Positions 1 to 9,870 of a stretch of DNA of 64,000 bases are shown one piece after another. The position numbers were made by a program, and so were the translations under genes. The stretch covers positions 1 to 64,000 of the forward strand of contig VENI01000013.1 of NCBI GenBank assembly GCA_009711615.1, written 5' to 3'. Positions within the stretch are counted from its first letter, which is position 1. Each line of letters begins with the position of its first letter. Below the pieces are notes generated by a model. The model did not search any database, had not been told where the DNA came from, and was given only the letters and a program-made list of their open reading frames with translations. Source of the DNA: Bacillota bacterium. GTDB lineage: Bacteria; Bacillota; Desulfotomaculia; Desulfotomaculales; Desulfohalotomaculaceae.

Positions 1-3
1 GTT

Positions 4-120
<117 letters not shown>

Positions 121-136
121 CAATTTTTAATATATA

Positions 137-177
137 AAAAACCCTAAGGTTGATTAAGATCGCCTTAGGGTTTTTGT
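137..177 (+). terminator. Rho-independent terminator of the rRNA operon
   Basis: A 9-bp stem (ACCCTAAGG with CCTTAGGGT, 141-149 and 163-171) is followed by a T run. It sits 20 nt after the 5S gene, as expected for the end of an rRNA transcript. Confidence 0.85.
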
Positions 178-224
178 TATATTTATTGAGTGATATAATT
201 AAATAAAAAAAGGTGATAAGAGTT

Positions 225-887
225 ATGTTATCTTATAAATCTATTTGTAAAAAAGTATTAATATTGACTGCAACCGTAACAATTATTGTGTTACTTATTA
301 ACTGGCATATTAAAAATATTGGATATGAAAATATAATAAATTCTAATACTAACTATAAAGCACAGGCAGCAATTGTGTTGGGTGCATATGTTTCTCCGGA
401 AGGTGTTCTGTGTGATATGTTGGAAGATAGGGTTAGAACCGCTGTTAATCTATATAAAGAAGATAAAGTTGATAAAATTTTAATGACTGGAGACCATGGC
501 AGGACTTCATACGATGAAGTAAATCATATGCGTAAATATGCAGAAAATATGGGTGTGCCTGCAAACGATATTTTTATGGATCATGCCGGTTTTAGTACAT
601 ATGAAAGTATGTATCGAGCTAAAGATGTATTCTGTGTTGAATCTGCTATAATAGTTACACAAAATTTTCATCTTCCTAGAGCAATTTATATTGCTCGTAC
701 ATTGGGTATAAAAAGTAAGGGAGTATCTGCAGATAGACAAATTTATAGAGGTGCAGATTATTATGAGTTTAGGGAAATATTAGCTAGGAATAAGGATTTC
801 ATAAATGTTAATATTTTAAAGCCAAAACCTACATTCCTAGGTCCCACTTTATCAATCAGTGGTAACGGAATAATAACTCATGATTAG
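225..887 (+). CDS. DUF218 / YdcF-SanA family membrane-anchored protein
   Basis: The protein has 220 residues, an N-terminal hydrophobic segment (about 10-30) and one DUF218 domain, as in E. coli SanA and YdcF. Visible family features are the AAIVLGAYV strand, a DRV...A helix, the turn TGDHG and the segment TQNFHLPRA. Proteins of this family act at the cell envelope; their reaction is not settled. An in-frame GTG lies at 213, but AGGTG at 211-215 is spaced correctly for the ATG at 225, so I chose 225. The gene stands alone between the rRNA terminator and pdxS. The family call is good, the function unknown. Confidence 0.8.
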   Translation: MLSYKSICKKVLILTATVTIIVLLINWHIKNIGYENIINSNTNYKAQAAIVLGAYVSPEGVLCDMLEDRVRTAVNLYKEDKVDKILMTGDHGRTSYDEVNHMRKYAENMGVPANDIFMDHAGFSTYESMYRAKDVFCVESAIIVTQNFHLPRAIYIARTLGIKSKGVSADRQIYRGADYYEFREILARNKDFINVNILKPKPTFLGPTLSISGNGIITHD

Positions 888-897
888 TTAGCACATC

Positions 898-926
898 TTG
901 TCTATTAATACAAATTGTTGTAAAAT
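898..926 (+). promoter_or_regulatory. Candidate sigma-A promoter for pdxST
   Basis: TTGTCT (898-903) and TAAAAT (921-926) are separated by 17 nt and lie 40 nt before the pdxS start. This is a pattern match only. Confidence 0.4.
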
Positions 927-966
927 AAATAAGTTGAAAAGAAGTTAGAAATGGGAGGTAAGTGCG

Positions 967-1851
967 TTGGCAGAAAAAGGTACTTGGACGGTTAAAAAGG
1001 GTTTGGCCGAAATGCTAAAAGGCGGAGTAATTATGGATGTAACTACTCCGGAACAGGCTAAAATAGCAGAAGAAGCCGGGGCATGTGCAGTAATGGCACT
1101 GGAAAGGGTGCCAGCTGACATCAGAGCAGCTGGTGGTGTAGCGAGAATGGCTGACCCTACAGTTATACAAAGAATTATGGAGGTTTCTACCATACCGGTG
1201 ATGGCTAAAGCCCGGATTGGTCATTTTGTAGAGGCTCAGGTTTTAGAATCTCTCGGCGCTGATTATATAGATGAAAGTGAAGTATTAACTCCTGCCGATG
1301 AGGAGTATCATATTGATAAACACCAATTTAAAGTTCCATTTGTTTGTGGAGCAAGAAATCTTGGTGAAGCGCTGCGTAGAATTGGTGAAGGTGCAGCAAT
1401 GATACGTACCAAAGGCGAACCTGGTACTGGCAATGTGGTAGAGGCAGTGCGCCACATGCGTAAAGTAATGGGTGAAATTCGTTATGTACAGAATCTGCCA
1501 AAGGAAGAATTAATGACTGCTGCCAAAGAGATGCAGGCACCTTATGAACTGCTTGTTAAAGTTGCTGAATTAGGTCGTCTACCTGTTGTTAATTTTGCAG
1601 CCGGTGGTATTGCAACACCTGCAGATGCTGCATTAATGATGCAGTTAGGTTGTGATGGTATTTTTGTTGGTTCAGGTATATTTAAATCTAAAGATCCTGT
1701 ATCTAGGGCAAAGGCAATAGTGTCTGCAACTACCCATTATAATGACTCCAAGATTTTAGCGGAAATTTCCAGGGAACTTGGAGAAGCTATGCCTGGAGTT
1801 GAAATACAAAATATTGCACCTGAACAACGTATGCAAGATCGTGGCTGGTAA
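967..1851 (+). CDS. pdxS: Pyridoxal 5'-phosphate synthase, synthase subunit PdxS
   Basis: PdxS makes pyridoxal 5'-phosphate from ribose 5-phosphate, glyceraldehyde 3-phosphate and ammonia in the DXP-independent route. The 294-residue (beta/alpha)8 protein is full length. Asp24, the Schiff-base Lys81 (in VMAKARIGH) and Lys149 (in IRTKGEPG) fall at the same numbers as in the Bacillus enzyme. It starts at TTG 967 with GGGAGG nine bases upstream; the nearby GTG at 962 is out of frame. pdxT follows after 13 nt, so the two subunits are co-transcribed. PLP made here is the cofactor of the aminotransferase and decarboxylase elsewhere in the window. Confidence 0.97.
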   Translation: MAEKGTWTVKKGLAEMLKGGVIMDVTTPEQAKIAEEAGACAVMALERVPADIRAAGGVARMADPTVIQRIMEVSTIPVMAKARIGHFVEAQVLESLGADYIDESEVLTPADEEYHIDKHQFKVPFVCGARNLGEALRRIGEGAAMIRTKGEPGTGNVVEAVRHMRKVMGEIRYVQNLPKEELMTAAKEMQAPYELLVKVAELGRLPVVNFAAGGIATPADAALMMQLGCDGIFVGSGIFKSKDPVSRAKAIVSATTHYNDSKILAEISRELGEAMPGVEIQNIAPEQRMQDRGW

Positions 1852-1864
1852 GAAGGGATTATAA

Positions 1865-2449
1865 ATGAGTACTACTACCATAGGAGTTTTAGCACTACAA
1901 GGTGCTTTTATTGAGCATGAAAAAAGCTTGCAGGTTTGTGGTGCAGAAACCAGGCAAATTCGTCTACCAGAGCAACTAAAAGGTTTGGATGGTTTGGTAA
2001 TCCCTGGTGGTGAAAGCACTACCATGGGAAAATTATTAATGGCTTATGAACTGCTTCAACCTATCAAAGAAATGGCGAAAGAGGGCATTCCTATTTTTGG
2101 TACTTGTGCAGGCATGATTATGCTAGCAAAGGAAATTGTTAATTCAAATCAGACATCACTTAGTTTAATGGATATTGTGGTGGAACGAAATGCCTTTGGC
2201 CGTCAAGTAGAAAGTTTTGAAGCTGATATAAGTGTTTCTGAATTTGGAGAAGAGCCCTATAATGCAGTTTTTATTAGAGCTCCATATATAGTTTCAGCAA
2301 GTCCAGGTGTTAAAATAATGGCCAGCTATGATGAGAAAATTATTTTAGCCAGGCAAAACAATTTTTTAACTGCAGCTTTTCACCCGGAACTAACTGAAGA
2401 CTTGAGACTTCACAAATATTTCCTTGAAATGGTGACCAGTTACAAATAA
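1865..2449 (+). CDS. pdxT: Pyridoxal 5'-phosphate synthase, glutaminase subunit PdxT
   Basis: PdxT hydrolyses glutamine and channels ammonia to PdxS. It is a class I glutamine amidotransferase of 194 residues. The nucleophile is Cys81 in FGTCAG, the oxyanion region is PGGEST (47-52) and the His-Glu pair lies in the late HPEL motif. It is the second gene of a pdxS-pdxT operon closed by the terminator at 2466. Confidence 0.97.
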   Translation: MSTTTIGVLALQGAFIEHEKSLQVCGAETRQIRLPEQLKGLDGLVIPGGESTTMGKLLMAYELLQPIKEMAKEGIPIFGTCAGMIMLAKEIVNSNQTSLSLMDIVVERNAFGRQVESFEADISVSEFGEEPYNAVFIRAPYIVSASPGVKIMASYDEKIILARQNNFLTAAFHPELTEDLRLHKYFLEMVTSYK

Positions 2450-2465
2450 AACAAAATACTTTATG

Positions 2466-2498
2466 CAAAAAGACCGCTATTTTACTAGCGGTCTTTTT
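2466..2498 (+). terminator. Rho-independent terminator after pdxT
   Basis: Arms AAAAAGACCGCTA and TAGCGGTCTTTTT form a 13-bp stem with a short loop and a T run. Confidence 0.9.
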
Positions 2499-2671
2499 AT
2501 TTTTGGTAGTGATTTGTTAATATATAATGTTAAACTAAGTAAATTTAATATCCTGTTAGTACATGGTCAATAGGGATTAAATTTATAATCATAAAGCTAA
2601 ATTTAATCATTGAAACCATTTGTTAGTATTATAATCAAACCCGGGTTGTCATTGTATTGGGAGTGGTACTC

Positions 2672-2947
2672 ATGAAAAAACTATATATATTTTTACTGAG
2701 TATTGTGATGATGTTTTCGTTTTCATTGGGAGCGTTTACAGAAAATAAAATATGTTTAGTAGATCAAATTGGATATTTAACTAATAATTTTGAAGACCCA
2801 GTTGAATATTGGTATGAAAAAATTAGCAGTGTAAATTATTTTAGTGAAGTTGAAAAATGGTATTTATCTACGATTAAAAATAAACAAATAATATATTCGA
2901 TGATAATAACTGGTGTTTATAATTGGCGCCAAATAAGAGGACCTTAA
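2672..2947 (+). CDS. Small predicted secreted protein, unknown function
   Basis: I do not recognise this 91-residue protein. Residues 4-20 are hydrophobic after MKK and look like a signal peptide (FLLSIVMMFSFSLGAF), followed by an aromatic, charged mature part rich in Tyr, Trp and Glu. The ATG at 2672 has GGGAG eight bases upstream; the in-frame TTG at 2657 has no ribosome binding site. The gene is alone in an AT-rich stretch and may be lineage-specific. Confidence 0.55.
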   Translation: MKKLYIFLLSIVMMFSFSLGAFTENKICLVDQIGYLTNNFEDPVEYWYEKISSVNYFSEVEKWYLSTIKNKQIIYSMIITGVYNWRQIRGP

Positions 2948-3113
2948 AAAAATTAATAAACTTTTTTAGCCATGAAAAAAAATTTTTTTTCTAGGTATTA
3001 CTTTGATTGAAGATACCCGTAAGTATTGGCGATAAGCATAACTCGCATATTAATATTTTATTAATTACGGATGGTGGTTGAAGTAATATTAAGAAAAATT
3101 AACAAAATAGTAC

Positions 3114-3142
3114 TTGATATTTACGGCGGGTTATAGTAAAAT
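3114..3142 (+). promoter_or_regulatory. Candidate promoter of the serine T-box operon
   Basis: TTGATA (3114-3119) and TAAAAT (3137-3142) have a 17-nt spacer and lie just before the T-box leader. Confidence 0.5.
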
Positions 3143-3164
3143 TCAACTCACATTTTAAAATATA

Positions 3165-3426
3165 GAAAACCCGATGAAGGGGATAAGTAATAGATAACCT
3201 TTTTCAGAGAGCCGGTGGTTGCTGTGAACCGGTAAAGGCAACTGTGAAATCCACCCCATAGGGAACCTGCCGAAAGATATTTATCGAATAAGTAGGTTCG
3301 GGTGAAAAACCCGTTACAAGAATTTGAGCAGGACTAAGGACGTAGTGTCTCTTGGTCAATCTGGGTGGCAACGCGGGAGTATATATAACCTCTCGTCCCT
3401 ATGTATAGGGACGAGAGGTTTTTTAA
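3165..3426 (+). ncRNA. T-box riboswitch, probably serine-specific
   Basis: The leader carries AGAGAGC-type stem I sequence, the T-box core GGGTGGCAACGCGGG (3363-3377) and a strong terminator (AACCTCTCGTCCCT pairing with its complement, then T6) at 3388-3426. The best specifier candidate is TCC at 3250-3252, placed after GAAA in the specifier-loop context, which matches serine. T-boxes read uncharged tRNA and let transcription continue when the amino acid is short. Here it would switch on the aminotransferase and SerA genes under serine limitation. Confidence 0.88.
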
Positions 3427-3434
3427 TTTTTTAG

Positions 3435-3602
3435 GAGGTTTAAAAATGCGCATGAAATCCACTACGAATTTCTGCGTTGGCTTGACTTTTGCGGTGCTCA
3501 CGTATTAAATATACGCTCCGCTCCTCAAAGTCTGCGCCGCCTTGAACTTCTTGTGTCTATCATGCTCCTTTTTAAACAGTAATTTAAAGAAGAGGTTTAA
3601 AA
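3435..3602 (+). mobile_element. MITE-like element, copy A (no transposase)
   Basis: The interval 3439-3576 is closely similar to 16267-16405, most strikingly over the GCGGTGCTCACGTATTA core. In this copy both ends carry GTTTAAAAA followed by similar inverted sequence ending in GCATGA. GAGGTTTAAAA occurs on both sides (3435-3445 and 3592-3602), consistent with a target duplication. The element lies between the T-box terminator and the first gene, separating an old AGGAGG site (3433-3438) from the coding region. No protein-coding potential is seen. Confidence 0.65.
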
Positions 3603-3675
3603 TAATTATTTTGGATATTTGTTTCTGGCCGGAAACTAAAAATAAAACTAATTTCTTGTTATGGAGGAGAAAAAA

Positions 3676-4827
3676 ATGAAAGATAAACTGTACTTAATGA
3701 TTCCGGGACCTACACCGGTTCCACCAACCGTTATGAATGCAATGTCTAAACCGATAATTGGCCACCGCAGTGCTGAATTTGCTGATTTAATAGGTCGTGT
3801 TACCGATAAATTGAAAAAAGTTTATCAAACTGAAAATGAAGTTTTTGTGTTAGCCAGTTCCGGTACCGGCGGAATGGAAGCTGCCACAGCAAATGTAGTT
3901 AATCCCGGCGATAAGGTACTAACATTGAACACTGGTAAATTTGGTGAACGTTTTGGAGAAATAGCAGCTAAATATGGAGCAGAAGTTGATGAAGTTAAGT
4001 TTCAATGGGGATATGATATTGACCTTACGGTTGTGGAAGAAAAATTAAAGGCTAACCCAGATATTAAAGCGGTTTTTGCCACTCACAATGAGACTTCCAC
4101 AGGGGTTGAGAATGACATCAAAGGATTAGGTGAATTAGTTGACCAGCATCAAGCCGTATTAATTGTAGATGCTGTAAGCAGTATGGGCGGTATGGATGTA
4201 CGCACTGATGAATGGAAAGTTGATATTATGGTCAGTGGTTCACAAAAAGCTTTAATGCTTCCTCCGGGATTAGCTTTTGTAAGTGTCAGTCCAAAGGCAT
4301 GGAAAGTTATTGAGCAGAATAATTCGCCAAAATTTTATTTTGACTTGTTAAAAGCTAAAAAGTCCCTTGGAAAGAATAACACACCTTATACCTCAGCAGT
4401 TTCTTTATACAATGGCTTAGAAGCATCACTGGATATGATACTGGAAGAGGGTTTAGATAACGTTATTAAAAGACATAAATTGCTGGCAAAAGCCACCCGG
4501 GCAGCAGTAATGGGATTGGGTCTGGAACTTTTACCAGCTCAGGAATATGCATCTGACACCGTTACAGCGATTCAATGCCCGATGGCGGTAGATGTTAACA
4601 ATCTTCGAAAGACGCTGTTAGAAAAATATAATGTCATGGTGGCAGGCGGTCAAGCTGAGTTAAAGGGTAAAATTTTCCGTATTGCCCATATGGGTTATGC
4701 CACTAAGACAGATGTACTGTTAACAATTGGCGCCTTGGAAATGGCACTAAATAAATGTGGATACAAGGCAGACTTGGGAGCAGGGGTTAGAGAAGCACAA
4801 TTAGTTTTTTTAGGGGAGCGTGATTAA
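3676..4827 (+). CDS. Class V aminotransferase (SerC-role / serine-glyoxylate type)
   Basis: This 383-residue PLP enzyme belongs to the class V family that includes alanine/serine-glyoxylate and PucG-type aminotransferases. Visible features are the N-terminal PGPTPVPP loop, the SSGTGGMEAA cofactor loop (61-70), the aspartate in IVDAVSS (about 165) and the Schiff-base Lys191 in SGSQKALMLPPG. Its place after a serine T-box and directly before serA suggests that it supplies the phosphoserine-forming transamination, although by sequence it is not a classical SerC. The start is ATG 3676, eight bases after GGAGG; the upstream in-frame ATG at 3661 has no ribosome binding site. Confidence 0.85.
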   Translation: MKDKLYLMIPGPTPVPPTVMNAMSKPIIGHRSAEFADLIGRVTDKLKKVYQTENEVFVLASSGTGGMEAATANVVNPGDKVLTLNTGKFGERFGEIAAKYGAEVDEVKFQWGYDIDLTVVEEKLKANPDIKAVFATHNETSTGVENDIKGLGELVDQHQAVLIVDAVSSMGGMDVRTDEWKVDIMVSGSQKALMLPPGLAFVSVSPKAWKVIEQNNSPKFYFDLLKAKKSLGKNNTPYTSAVSLYNGLEASLDMILEEGLDNVIKRHKLLAKATRAAVMGLGLELLPAQEYASDTVTAIQCPMAVDVNNLRKTLLEKYNVMVAGGQAELKGKIFRIAHMGYATKTDVLLTIGALEMALNKCGYKADLGAGVREAQLVFLGERD

Positions 4828-4828
4828 T

Positions 4829-6409
4829 TTGAAAGTACTGGTTTTAGATGGTGTTCAAGAAAAAGGATTAACTCCTTTATATGATATACCTGATGTTACA
4901 GTGGATGTACAGGGAAAAATGCCGGAAGAAGAACTGATGAAAATAATTGGCGATTATGATGCGATGATTGTAAGAAGTGCTACAAAAGTTACTCCGCAGC
5001 TGTTGGAATGCGCTGACAAGTTAAAAGTTGTCGGTCGCGCTGGAGTTGGTGTGGATAACATAGATTTAAAAGCGGCTACCAATAAGGGTGTTATTGTGGT
5101 TAATGCTCCTGATGGCAACACTATAGCAGCTGCAGAACATACCATGGCCATGATGCTGGCACTGGCCAGAAAAGTACCGGCAGCCACAGCAAAACTTCGT
5201 GAAGGCGTATGGAACAAAAAAGCTTTTCTGGGTGTAGAATTGCGTAACAAGACTCTTGGTGTGATAGGTCTGGGACGTATTGGTTCAGCGGTTGCTAAAC
5301 GGGCCATGGCTATGGAGATGAACATAGTTGCATATGATCCGTACATTTCTAAAGAAAACGCGGCCAACATGGGTATTGAACTGGAATCTTTGGATGGGGT
5401 TATTAAAAAAGCTGATTTTATAACAGTTCACATGCCAATGACAAAAGAAACCCACCATATGATTAATGCTGATGCCTTGGCAAATGCCAAAGATGGTGTA
5501 AGAATTATTAACTGTGCCCGTGGTGGTATTATAGATGAAGAGGCACTGTACGAAGCATTTAAATCAGGAAAAGTTGCTGGTGCAGCACTGGATGTTTTTG
5601 AAAAAGAACCAAACACTGACAGCCCCCTGTATGAGTTCGAGAATTTTATTGCCACACCTCACTTAGGGGCATCTACAGTTGAGGCCCAGTTAAATGTGGC
5701 TGTAGATGTAGCAAAAGAAATTGCTGATTACTTGCAAGGTAATATGGTGAAAAATGCAGTAAATATACCGTCCCTGAGCCCGAAGTTACTGGCTAAAGTA
5801 AGACCTTACCTAGATATGGCAGAAAAATTGGGTAAATTCCAGGCACAGCTGCTGAATGGACGTATTAACCGTATAGAAGTAACCTATGGTGGTGACCCTA
5901 CCAAGCATGAAGTTGCTCCTATTACCACTACGTTAGTAAAAGGTATTCTAGACCCTATCCTTCAGGAAACAGTGAACTTTGTAAATGCTCCTGTGGTGGC
6001 TAGAAACCGAGGTATAGAAGTAATGCAGACCACCAGAGATAAAGATCAGGATTACAATAACATCATTACTGTAAAAGTTGTAACTGATCAGGGTGAGCAT
6101 ACATTAAGTGGAACGTTGTTTATGGGTAATGAACCACGGATAGTTAACATTGATGGTTTCCGTATTGATGCCATACCAGAAGGTCATATGTTGGTAATTC
6201 CTCATAACGATAAGCCAGGCATGATTGGTGAAGTTGGGATGGTTCTTGGTAATCATAAAATTAACATTGGTGGAATGCAAGTGGGACGCCAACAGCAAGG
6301 TGGCCAAGCGGTAATGGTGCTATCCATAGATACTGCCACCTGTGACGATACACTAAAAGAAATTGCAGCGTTTAATGGTGTATTAGATGTTAAACTTGTT
6401 AGCTTATAA
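4829..6409 (+). CDS. serA: D-3-phosphoglycerate dehydrogenase
   Basis: SerA oxidises 3-phosphoglycerate to 3-phosphohydroxypyruvate, the first step of serine synthesis. The 526-residue protein has the substrate domain, an NAD Rossmann motif GLGRIG (147-152), the catalytic Arg in NCARGGIIDE, the His in ATPHLGAST, an intervening allosteric-type domain (about 320-450) and a C-terminal ACT domain that usually senses serine. The length matches the long bacterial form. GTG 4820 is too close to GGGGAG (4813-4818), so TTG 4829, one base after the previous stop, is the likely start. Confidence 0.95.
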   Translation: MKVLVLDGVQEKGLTPLYDIPDVTVDVQGKMPEEELMKIIGDYDAMIVRSATKVTPQLLECADKLKVVGRAGVGVDNIDLKAATNKGVIVVNAPDGNTIAAAEHTMAMMLALARKVPAATAKLREGVWNKKAFLGVELRNKTLGVIGLGRIGSAVAKRAMAMEMNIVAYDPYISKENAANMGIELESLDGVIKKADFITVHMPMTKETHHMINADALANAKDGVRIINCARGGIIDEEALYEAFKSGKVAGAALDVFEKEPNTDSPLYEFENFIATPHLGASTVEAQLNVAVDVAKEIADYLQGNMVKNAVNIPSLSPKLLAKVRPYLDMAEKLGKFQAQLLNGRINRIEVTYGGDPTKHEVAPITTTLVKGILDPILQETVNFVNAPVVARNRGIEVMQTTRDKDQDYNNIITVKVVTDQGEHTLSGTLFMGNEPRIVNIDGFRIDAIPEGHMLVIPHNDKPGMIGEVGMVLGNHKINIGGMQVGRQQQGGQAVMVLSIDTATCDDTLKEIAAFNGVLDVKLVSL

Positions 6410-6431
6410 AAAATGTTTTAATATATAATTA

Positions 6432-6470
6432 ATTAGTAATGTTTGGGTGATAAACCCAAACATTACTAAT
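6432..6470 (+). terminator. Perfect 17-bp inverted repeat after serA
   Basis: ATTAGTAATGTTTGGGT (6432-6448) and its exact complement (6454-6470) flank a 5-nt loop. No T run follows, so it is either a weak terminator or a 3'-end stabilising hairpin between serA and serS. Confidence 0.6.
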
Positions 6471-6541
6471 GTTTAGGCCATTATTTTACATTAATAAACT
6501 GCTGTAGTATAATACTAGTGATTTAAGTCTAATTTTGGTAA

Positions 6542-7846
<1,305 letters not shown>

Positions 7847-7858
7847 GTTGATTACAAA

Positions 7859-7887
7859 TTGACATCATTTAATGAATATGTTATATT
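7859..7887 (+). promoter_or_regulatory. Promoter of the first tRNA pair
   Basis: A perfect TTGACA (7859-7864), a 17-nt spacer and TATATT (7882-7887). A small hairpin (TGGAGGG / CCCTCCA, 7941-7957) lies between the promoter and the first tRNA and may be a processing signal. Confidence 0.65.
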
Positions 7888-7965
7888 AGTACTTGCGTTG
7901 AGGCGAGAAACATTCAGCGCATAACAAAAGGAACTTTGGTTGGAGGGTTTCCCTCCAGTATATTT

Positions 7966-8055
7966 GGAGGGGTGTCCGAGTGGTTTAAGGAGGCGGTCTT
8001 GAAAACCGTTGAACCTTCACGGGTTCCGTGGGTTCGAATCCCACCCCCTCCGCCA
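7966..8055 (+). tRNA. tRNA-Ser (anticodon TGA)
   Basis: A 90-nt class II tRNA. The acceptor GGAGGGG pairs with CCCCTCC, the anticodon loop is CTTGAAA, the long variable arm is present and CCA is encoded. Confidence 0.95.
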
Positions 8056-8062
8056 TAAACGT

Positions 8063-8157
8063 GGAGAGCTGGCCGAGTCGGCTGAAGGCGCTCGCCTGCT
8101 AAGCGAGTATACGGTCTTAAACCCGTATCGAGGGTTCGAATCCCTCGCTCTCCGCCA
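8063..8157 (+). tRNA. tRNA-Ser (anticodon GCT)
   Basis: A 95-nt class II tRNA. The acceptor GGAGAGC pairs with GCTCTCC, the anticodon stem-loop is CTCGC-CTGCTAA-GCGAG, the variable arm is long and CCA is encoded. Confidence 0.95.
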
Positions 8158-8187
8158 TTTTTTAACTTATGGTAATGATAATTGTTC

Positions 8188-8216
8188 TTGACTAAGATAT
8201 TATAATCTGGTATAAT
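8188..8216 (+). promoter_or_regulatory. Promoter of the tRNA-Arg pair
   Basis: TTGACT (8188-8193), a 17-nt spacer and TATAAT (8211-8216), 27 nt before tRNA-Arg. Confidence 0.65.
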
Positions 8217-8242
8217 AGAATTTGTCACTGAATAGAAAACAT

Positions 8243-8319
<77 letters not shown>

Positions 8320-8372
8320 CTTTCAAGTTGTTAGTCAACCCATCAGGGCAAAACTAACAACTTATTTTATAT

Positions 8373-8448
8373 GCCCCCGTAGCTCAGGGGATAGAGCAGT
8401 GGTTTCCTAAACCATGTGCCGGAGGTTCGACTCCTCCCGGGGGCACCA
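8373..8448 (+). tRNA. tRNA-Arg (anticodon CCT)
   Basis: A 76-nt tRNA. The acceptor GCCCCCG pairs with CGGGGGC, the anticodon loop is TTCCTAA and CCA is encoded. Confidence 0.94.
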
Positions 8449-8473
8449 TTAAATAAAAATAAGGAGACTGTTT

Positions 8474-8929
8474 GTGGATCACAACAGTTACATGGGATAT
8501 GCCTTAAAAGAAGCTGAAAAAGCACTAAAACTAGGCGAAGTGCCAATTGGTGCAGTGCTGGTATCAGGTAACAAAATTTTAGCAGCGGGACATGATCTAA
8601 GAGAGTTATTAAATGATGCCTCTGCCCACGCAGAAATGCTGGTGCTGCGGGAAGCGGCCCAAAAGATCGGTGATTGGCGATTAAATAACACCACCTTGTA
8701 TGTAACGGTGGAGCCATGCCCCATGTGTGCGGGAGCCATTGTTCAGTATAGAGTGGGTACATTAGTGTACGGGGCACCTAATAGCAAATCCGGGTCCATT
8801 GACAGTATATTGGATATTGTAAAACAATCAAAATTTAATCATCAAGTGGAAGTAATTTCCGGTATCAGGGAGGATGACTGTAAACAAATAATACAGTCTT
8901 TTTTTAAACAATTGCGAAAGAACAAATAA
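8474..8929 (+). CDS. tadA: tRNA-specific adenosine deaminase
   Basis: TadA converts A34 to inosine in tRNA-Arg(ACG). The 151-residue cytidine-deaminase-fold protein has the zinc and proton-shuttle motif HAE (His52, Glu54) and PCPMC (Cys82, Cys85). GTG 8474 follows AAGGAG at good distance. It lies inside a tRNA cluster that includes its own substrate at 8243, the same neighbourhood as yaaJ in B. subtilis. Confidence 0.96.
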   Translation: MDHNSYMGYALKEAEKALKLGEVPIGAVLVSGNKILAAGHDLRELLNDASAHAEMLVLREAAQKIGDWRLNNTTLYVTVEPCPMCAGAIVQYRVGTLVYGAPNSKSGSIDSILDIVKQSKFNHQVEVISGIREDDCKQIIQSFFKQLRKNK

Positions 8930-8932
8930 CAC

Positions 8933-9024
8933 GGAGAGATGGCTGAGTCCGGTTGAAGGCGCTCGACTCGAAATCGAGTGACGGTTCGCGCCGTCCGTGG
9001 GTTCGAATCCCACTCTCTCCGCCA
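8933..9024 (+). tRNA. tRNA-Ser (anticodon CGA)
   Basis: A 92-nt class II tRNA starting 3 nt after the tadA stop, so probably co-transcribed. The acceptor GGAGAGA pairs with TCTCTCC, the anticodon stem-loop is CTCGA-CTCGAAA-TCGAG and CCA is encoded. Confidence 0.95.
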
Positions 9025-9034
9025 GATTACATAT

Positions 9035-9080
9035 AAACCAAGGAGTTATCGTAATAAACGGTAGCTTCTTGGTTTTTTTG
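9035..9080 (+). terminator. Terminator of the tRNA/tadA cluster
   Basis: AAACCAAG (9035-9042) pairs with CTTGGTTT (9068-9075) around an inner imperfect stem, followed by a T7 run. Confidence 0.8.
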
Positions 9081-9251
9081 TTAAAAATAAGGCGGTTTTG
9101 ATTTCTGGTTATAAAATACTTTTTAAAATAGAATGAATTAACCTAATAATAAAATTCTACATTTCGTTGTAATAAATATAGCAATGAAACTTGCAGTTAT
9201 AATGGTTGATGATTTAACTGAAAGCAGTAGCAAAATGTCTGAGGGATAAAC

Positions 9252-9440
9252 ATGAATAACCAATTAACTAATGATCAGGCCCGGAAAAACTTGGAGGAAA
9301 TCCTTGACAAACCGAATTCGCCTAAGCCCGCCAAGGGGGCATTTAGAGGATTTAATCAGAGAACTGTTGGAAAACCTTAACTTTAAAGGTTTTAACGGGG
9401 ATACTGCTGGTATTGATTCTGTGCTAGCCAGGGCTATTTT
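9252..9440 (+). pseudogene. Frameshifted remnant, DUF4129-like N-terminus
   Basis: An ATG at 9252 behind GAGGGA opens a frame reading DQARKNLEEILDKP that stops at 9380. From about 9320 the next frame continues with HLEDLIRELLENLNF. Together they resemble the start of the DUF4129 (transglutaminase-operon) membrane proteins, interrupted near a G5 run at about 9337. The rest of the gene is absent and the following sequence joins a different gene. The family assignment is tentative; the broken state is clear. Confidence 0.45.
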
Positions 9441-9767
9441 TACTACTCAGTGCTATACCCTGGATTTTTGGTCCTTATATTAGAGCTTGCAGCTATTTTT
9501 ATTTGCGGCGGGGCAGGCCTTGTTTTGGCCAAAGCCTTGGTAAAACCCGGGGATTACGAAAGGCGAGATGCCCTGTTGGTTCAAGGAAAAATTGCCGTAA
9601 AACTTGTTTTTGGTACCATTCCCATGTTTGTTATGGCAGCGCTAATAGAAGGATTCATTACCCCAAGCCAGCTACCGAATTACTTGAAATTAACTGTTGC
9701 AGCTTTCTCGCTGGTAGCATTTCTTCTATATATTTTTATGGGTAACCGGACTAACACTACAGGTTAG
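9441..9767 (+). pseudogene. SpoIIM-family (DUF95) C-terminal remnant
   Basis: The frame carries LELAAIFICGGAGLVLAKAL, a DxxRRDAL segment and AALIEGFITPSQLP, which are hallmarks of the C-terminal half of SpoIIM-like membrane proteins. Two or three hydrophobic segments are visible. The N-terminal half is missing and the sequence runs directly out of the DUF4129-like fragment, implying an internal deletion that fused two neighbours. The ATG at 9450 is probably incidental. Confidence 0.6.
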
Positions 9768-9771
9768 CGGA

Positions 9772-9828
9772 GCCATGGGGACGGTTCGAGCGTCCCCGAA
9801 GCGCAGACGATGGAACCGTCCCCATGGC
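9772..9828 (+). repeat. REP-like nested palindrome
   Basis: The outer arms GCCATGGGGACGGTTC (9772-9787) and GAACCGTCCCCATGGC (9813-9828) are exact inverted repeats. Inside, GGGGACG and CGTCCCC (9777-9797) form a second hairpin. The GGGGACGGTTC core resembles extragenic palindromes mobilised by IS200-like (RAYT) transposases in Firmicutes. No transposase is present here. It sits between two decayed genes. Confidence 0.6.
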
Positions 9829-9870
9829 GAAGCGGGCATAGCACAAAGGACGAAACGTTGGGAGGTAAAA

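Noticed and set aside
3447-3510. Short peptide starting ATGCGCATGAAATCC after AGGAGG
   Set aside because: The frame stops within about 20 codons inside the repeated element; it is a by-product of the insertion behind an old ribosome binding site.
4954-5370. 138-codon minus-strand frame inside serA
   Set aside because: It mirrors serA codon bias and has no ribosome binding site.
9503-9745. 80-codon frame overlapping the SpoIIM remnant
   Set aside because: It is in a different frame from the recognisable SpoIIM-like sequence and rich in Cys/Arg, typical of a shadow.
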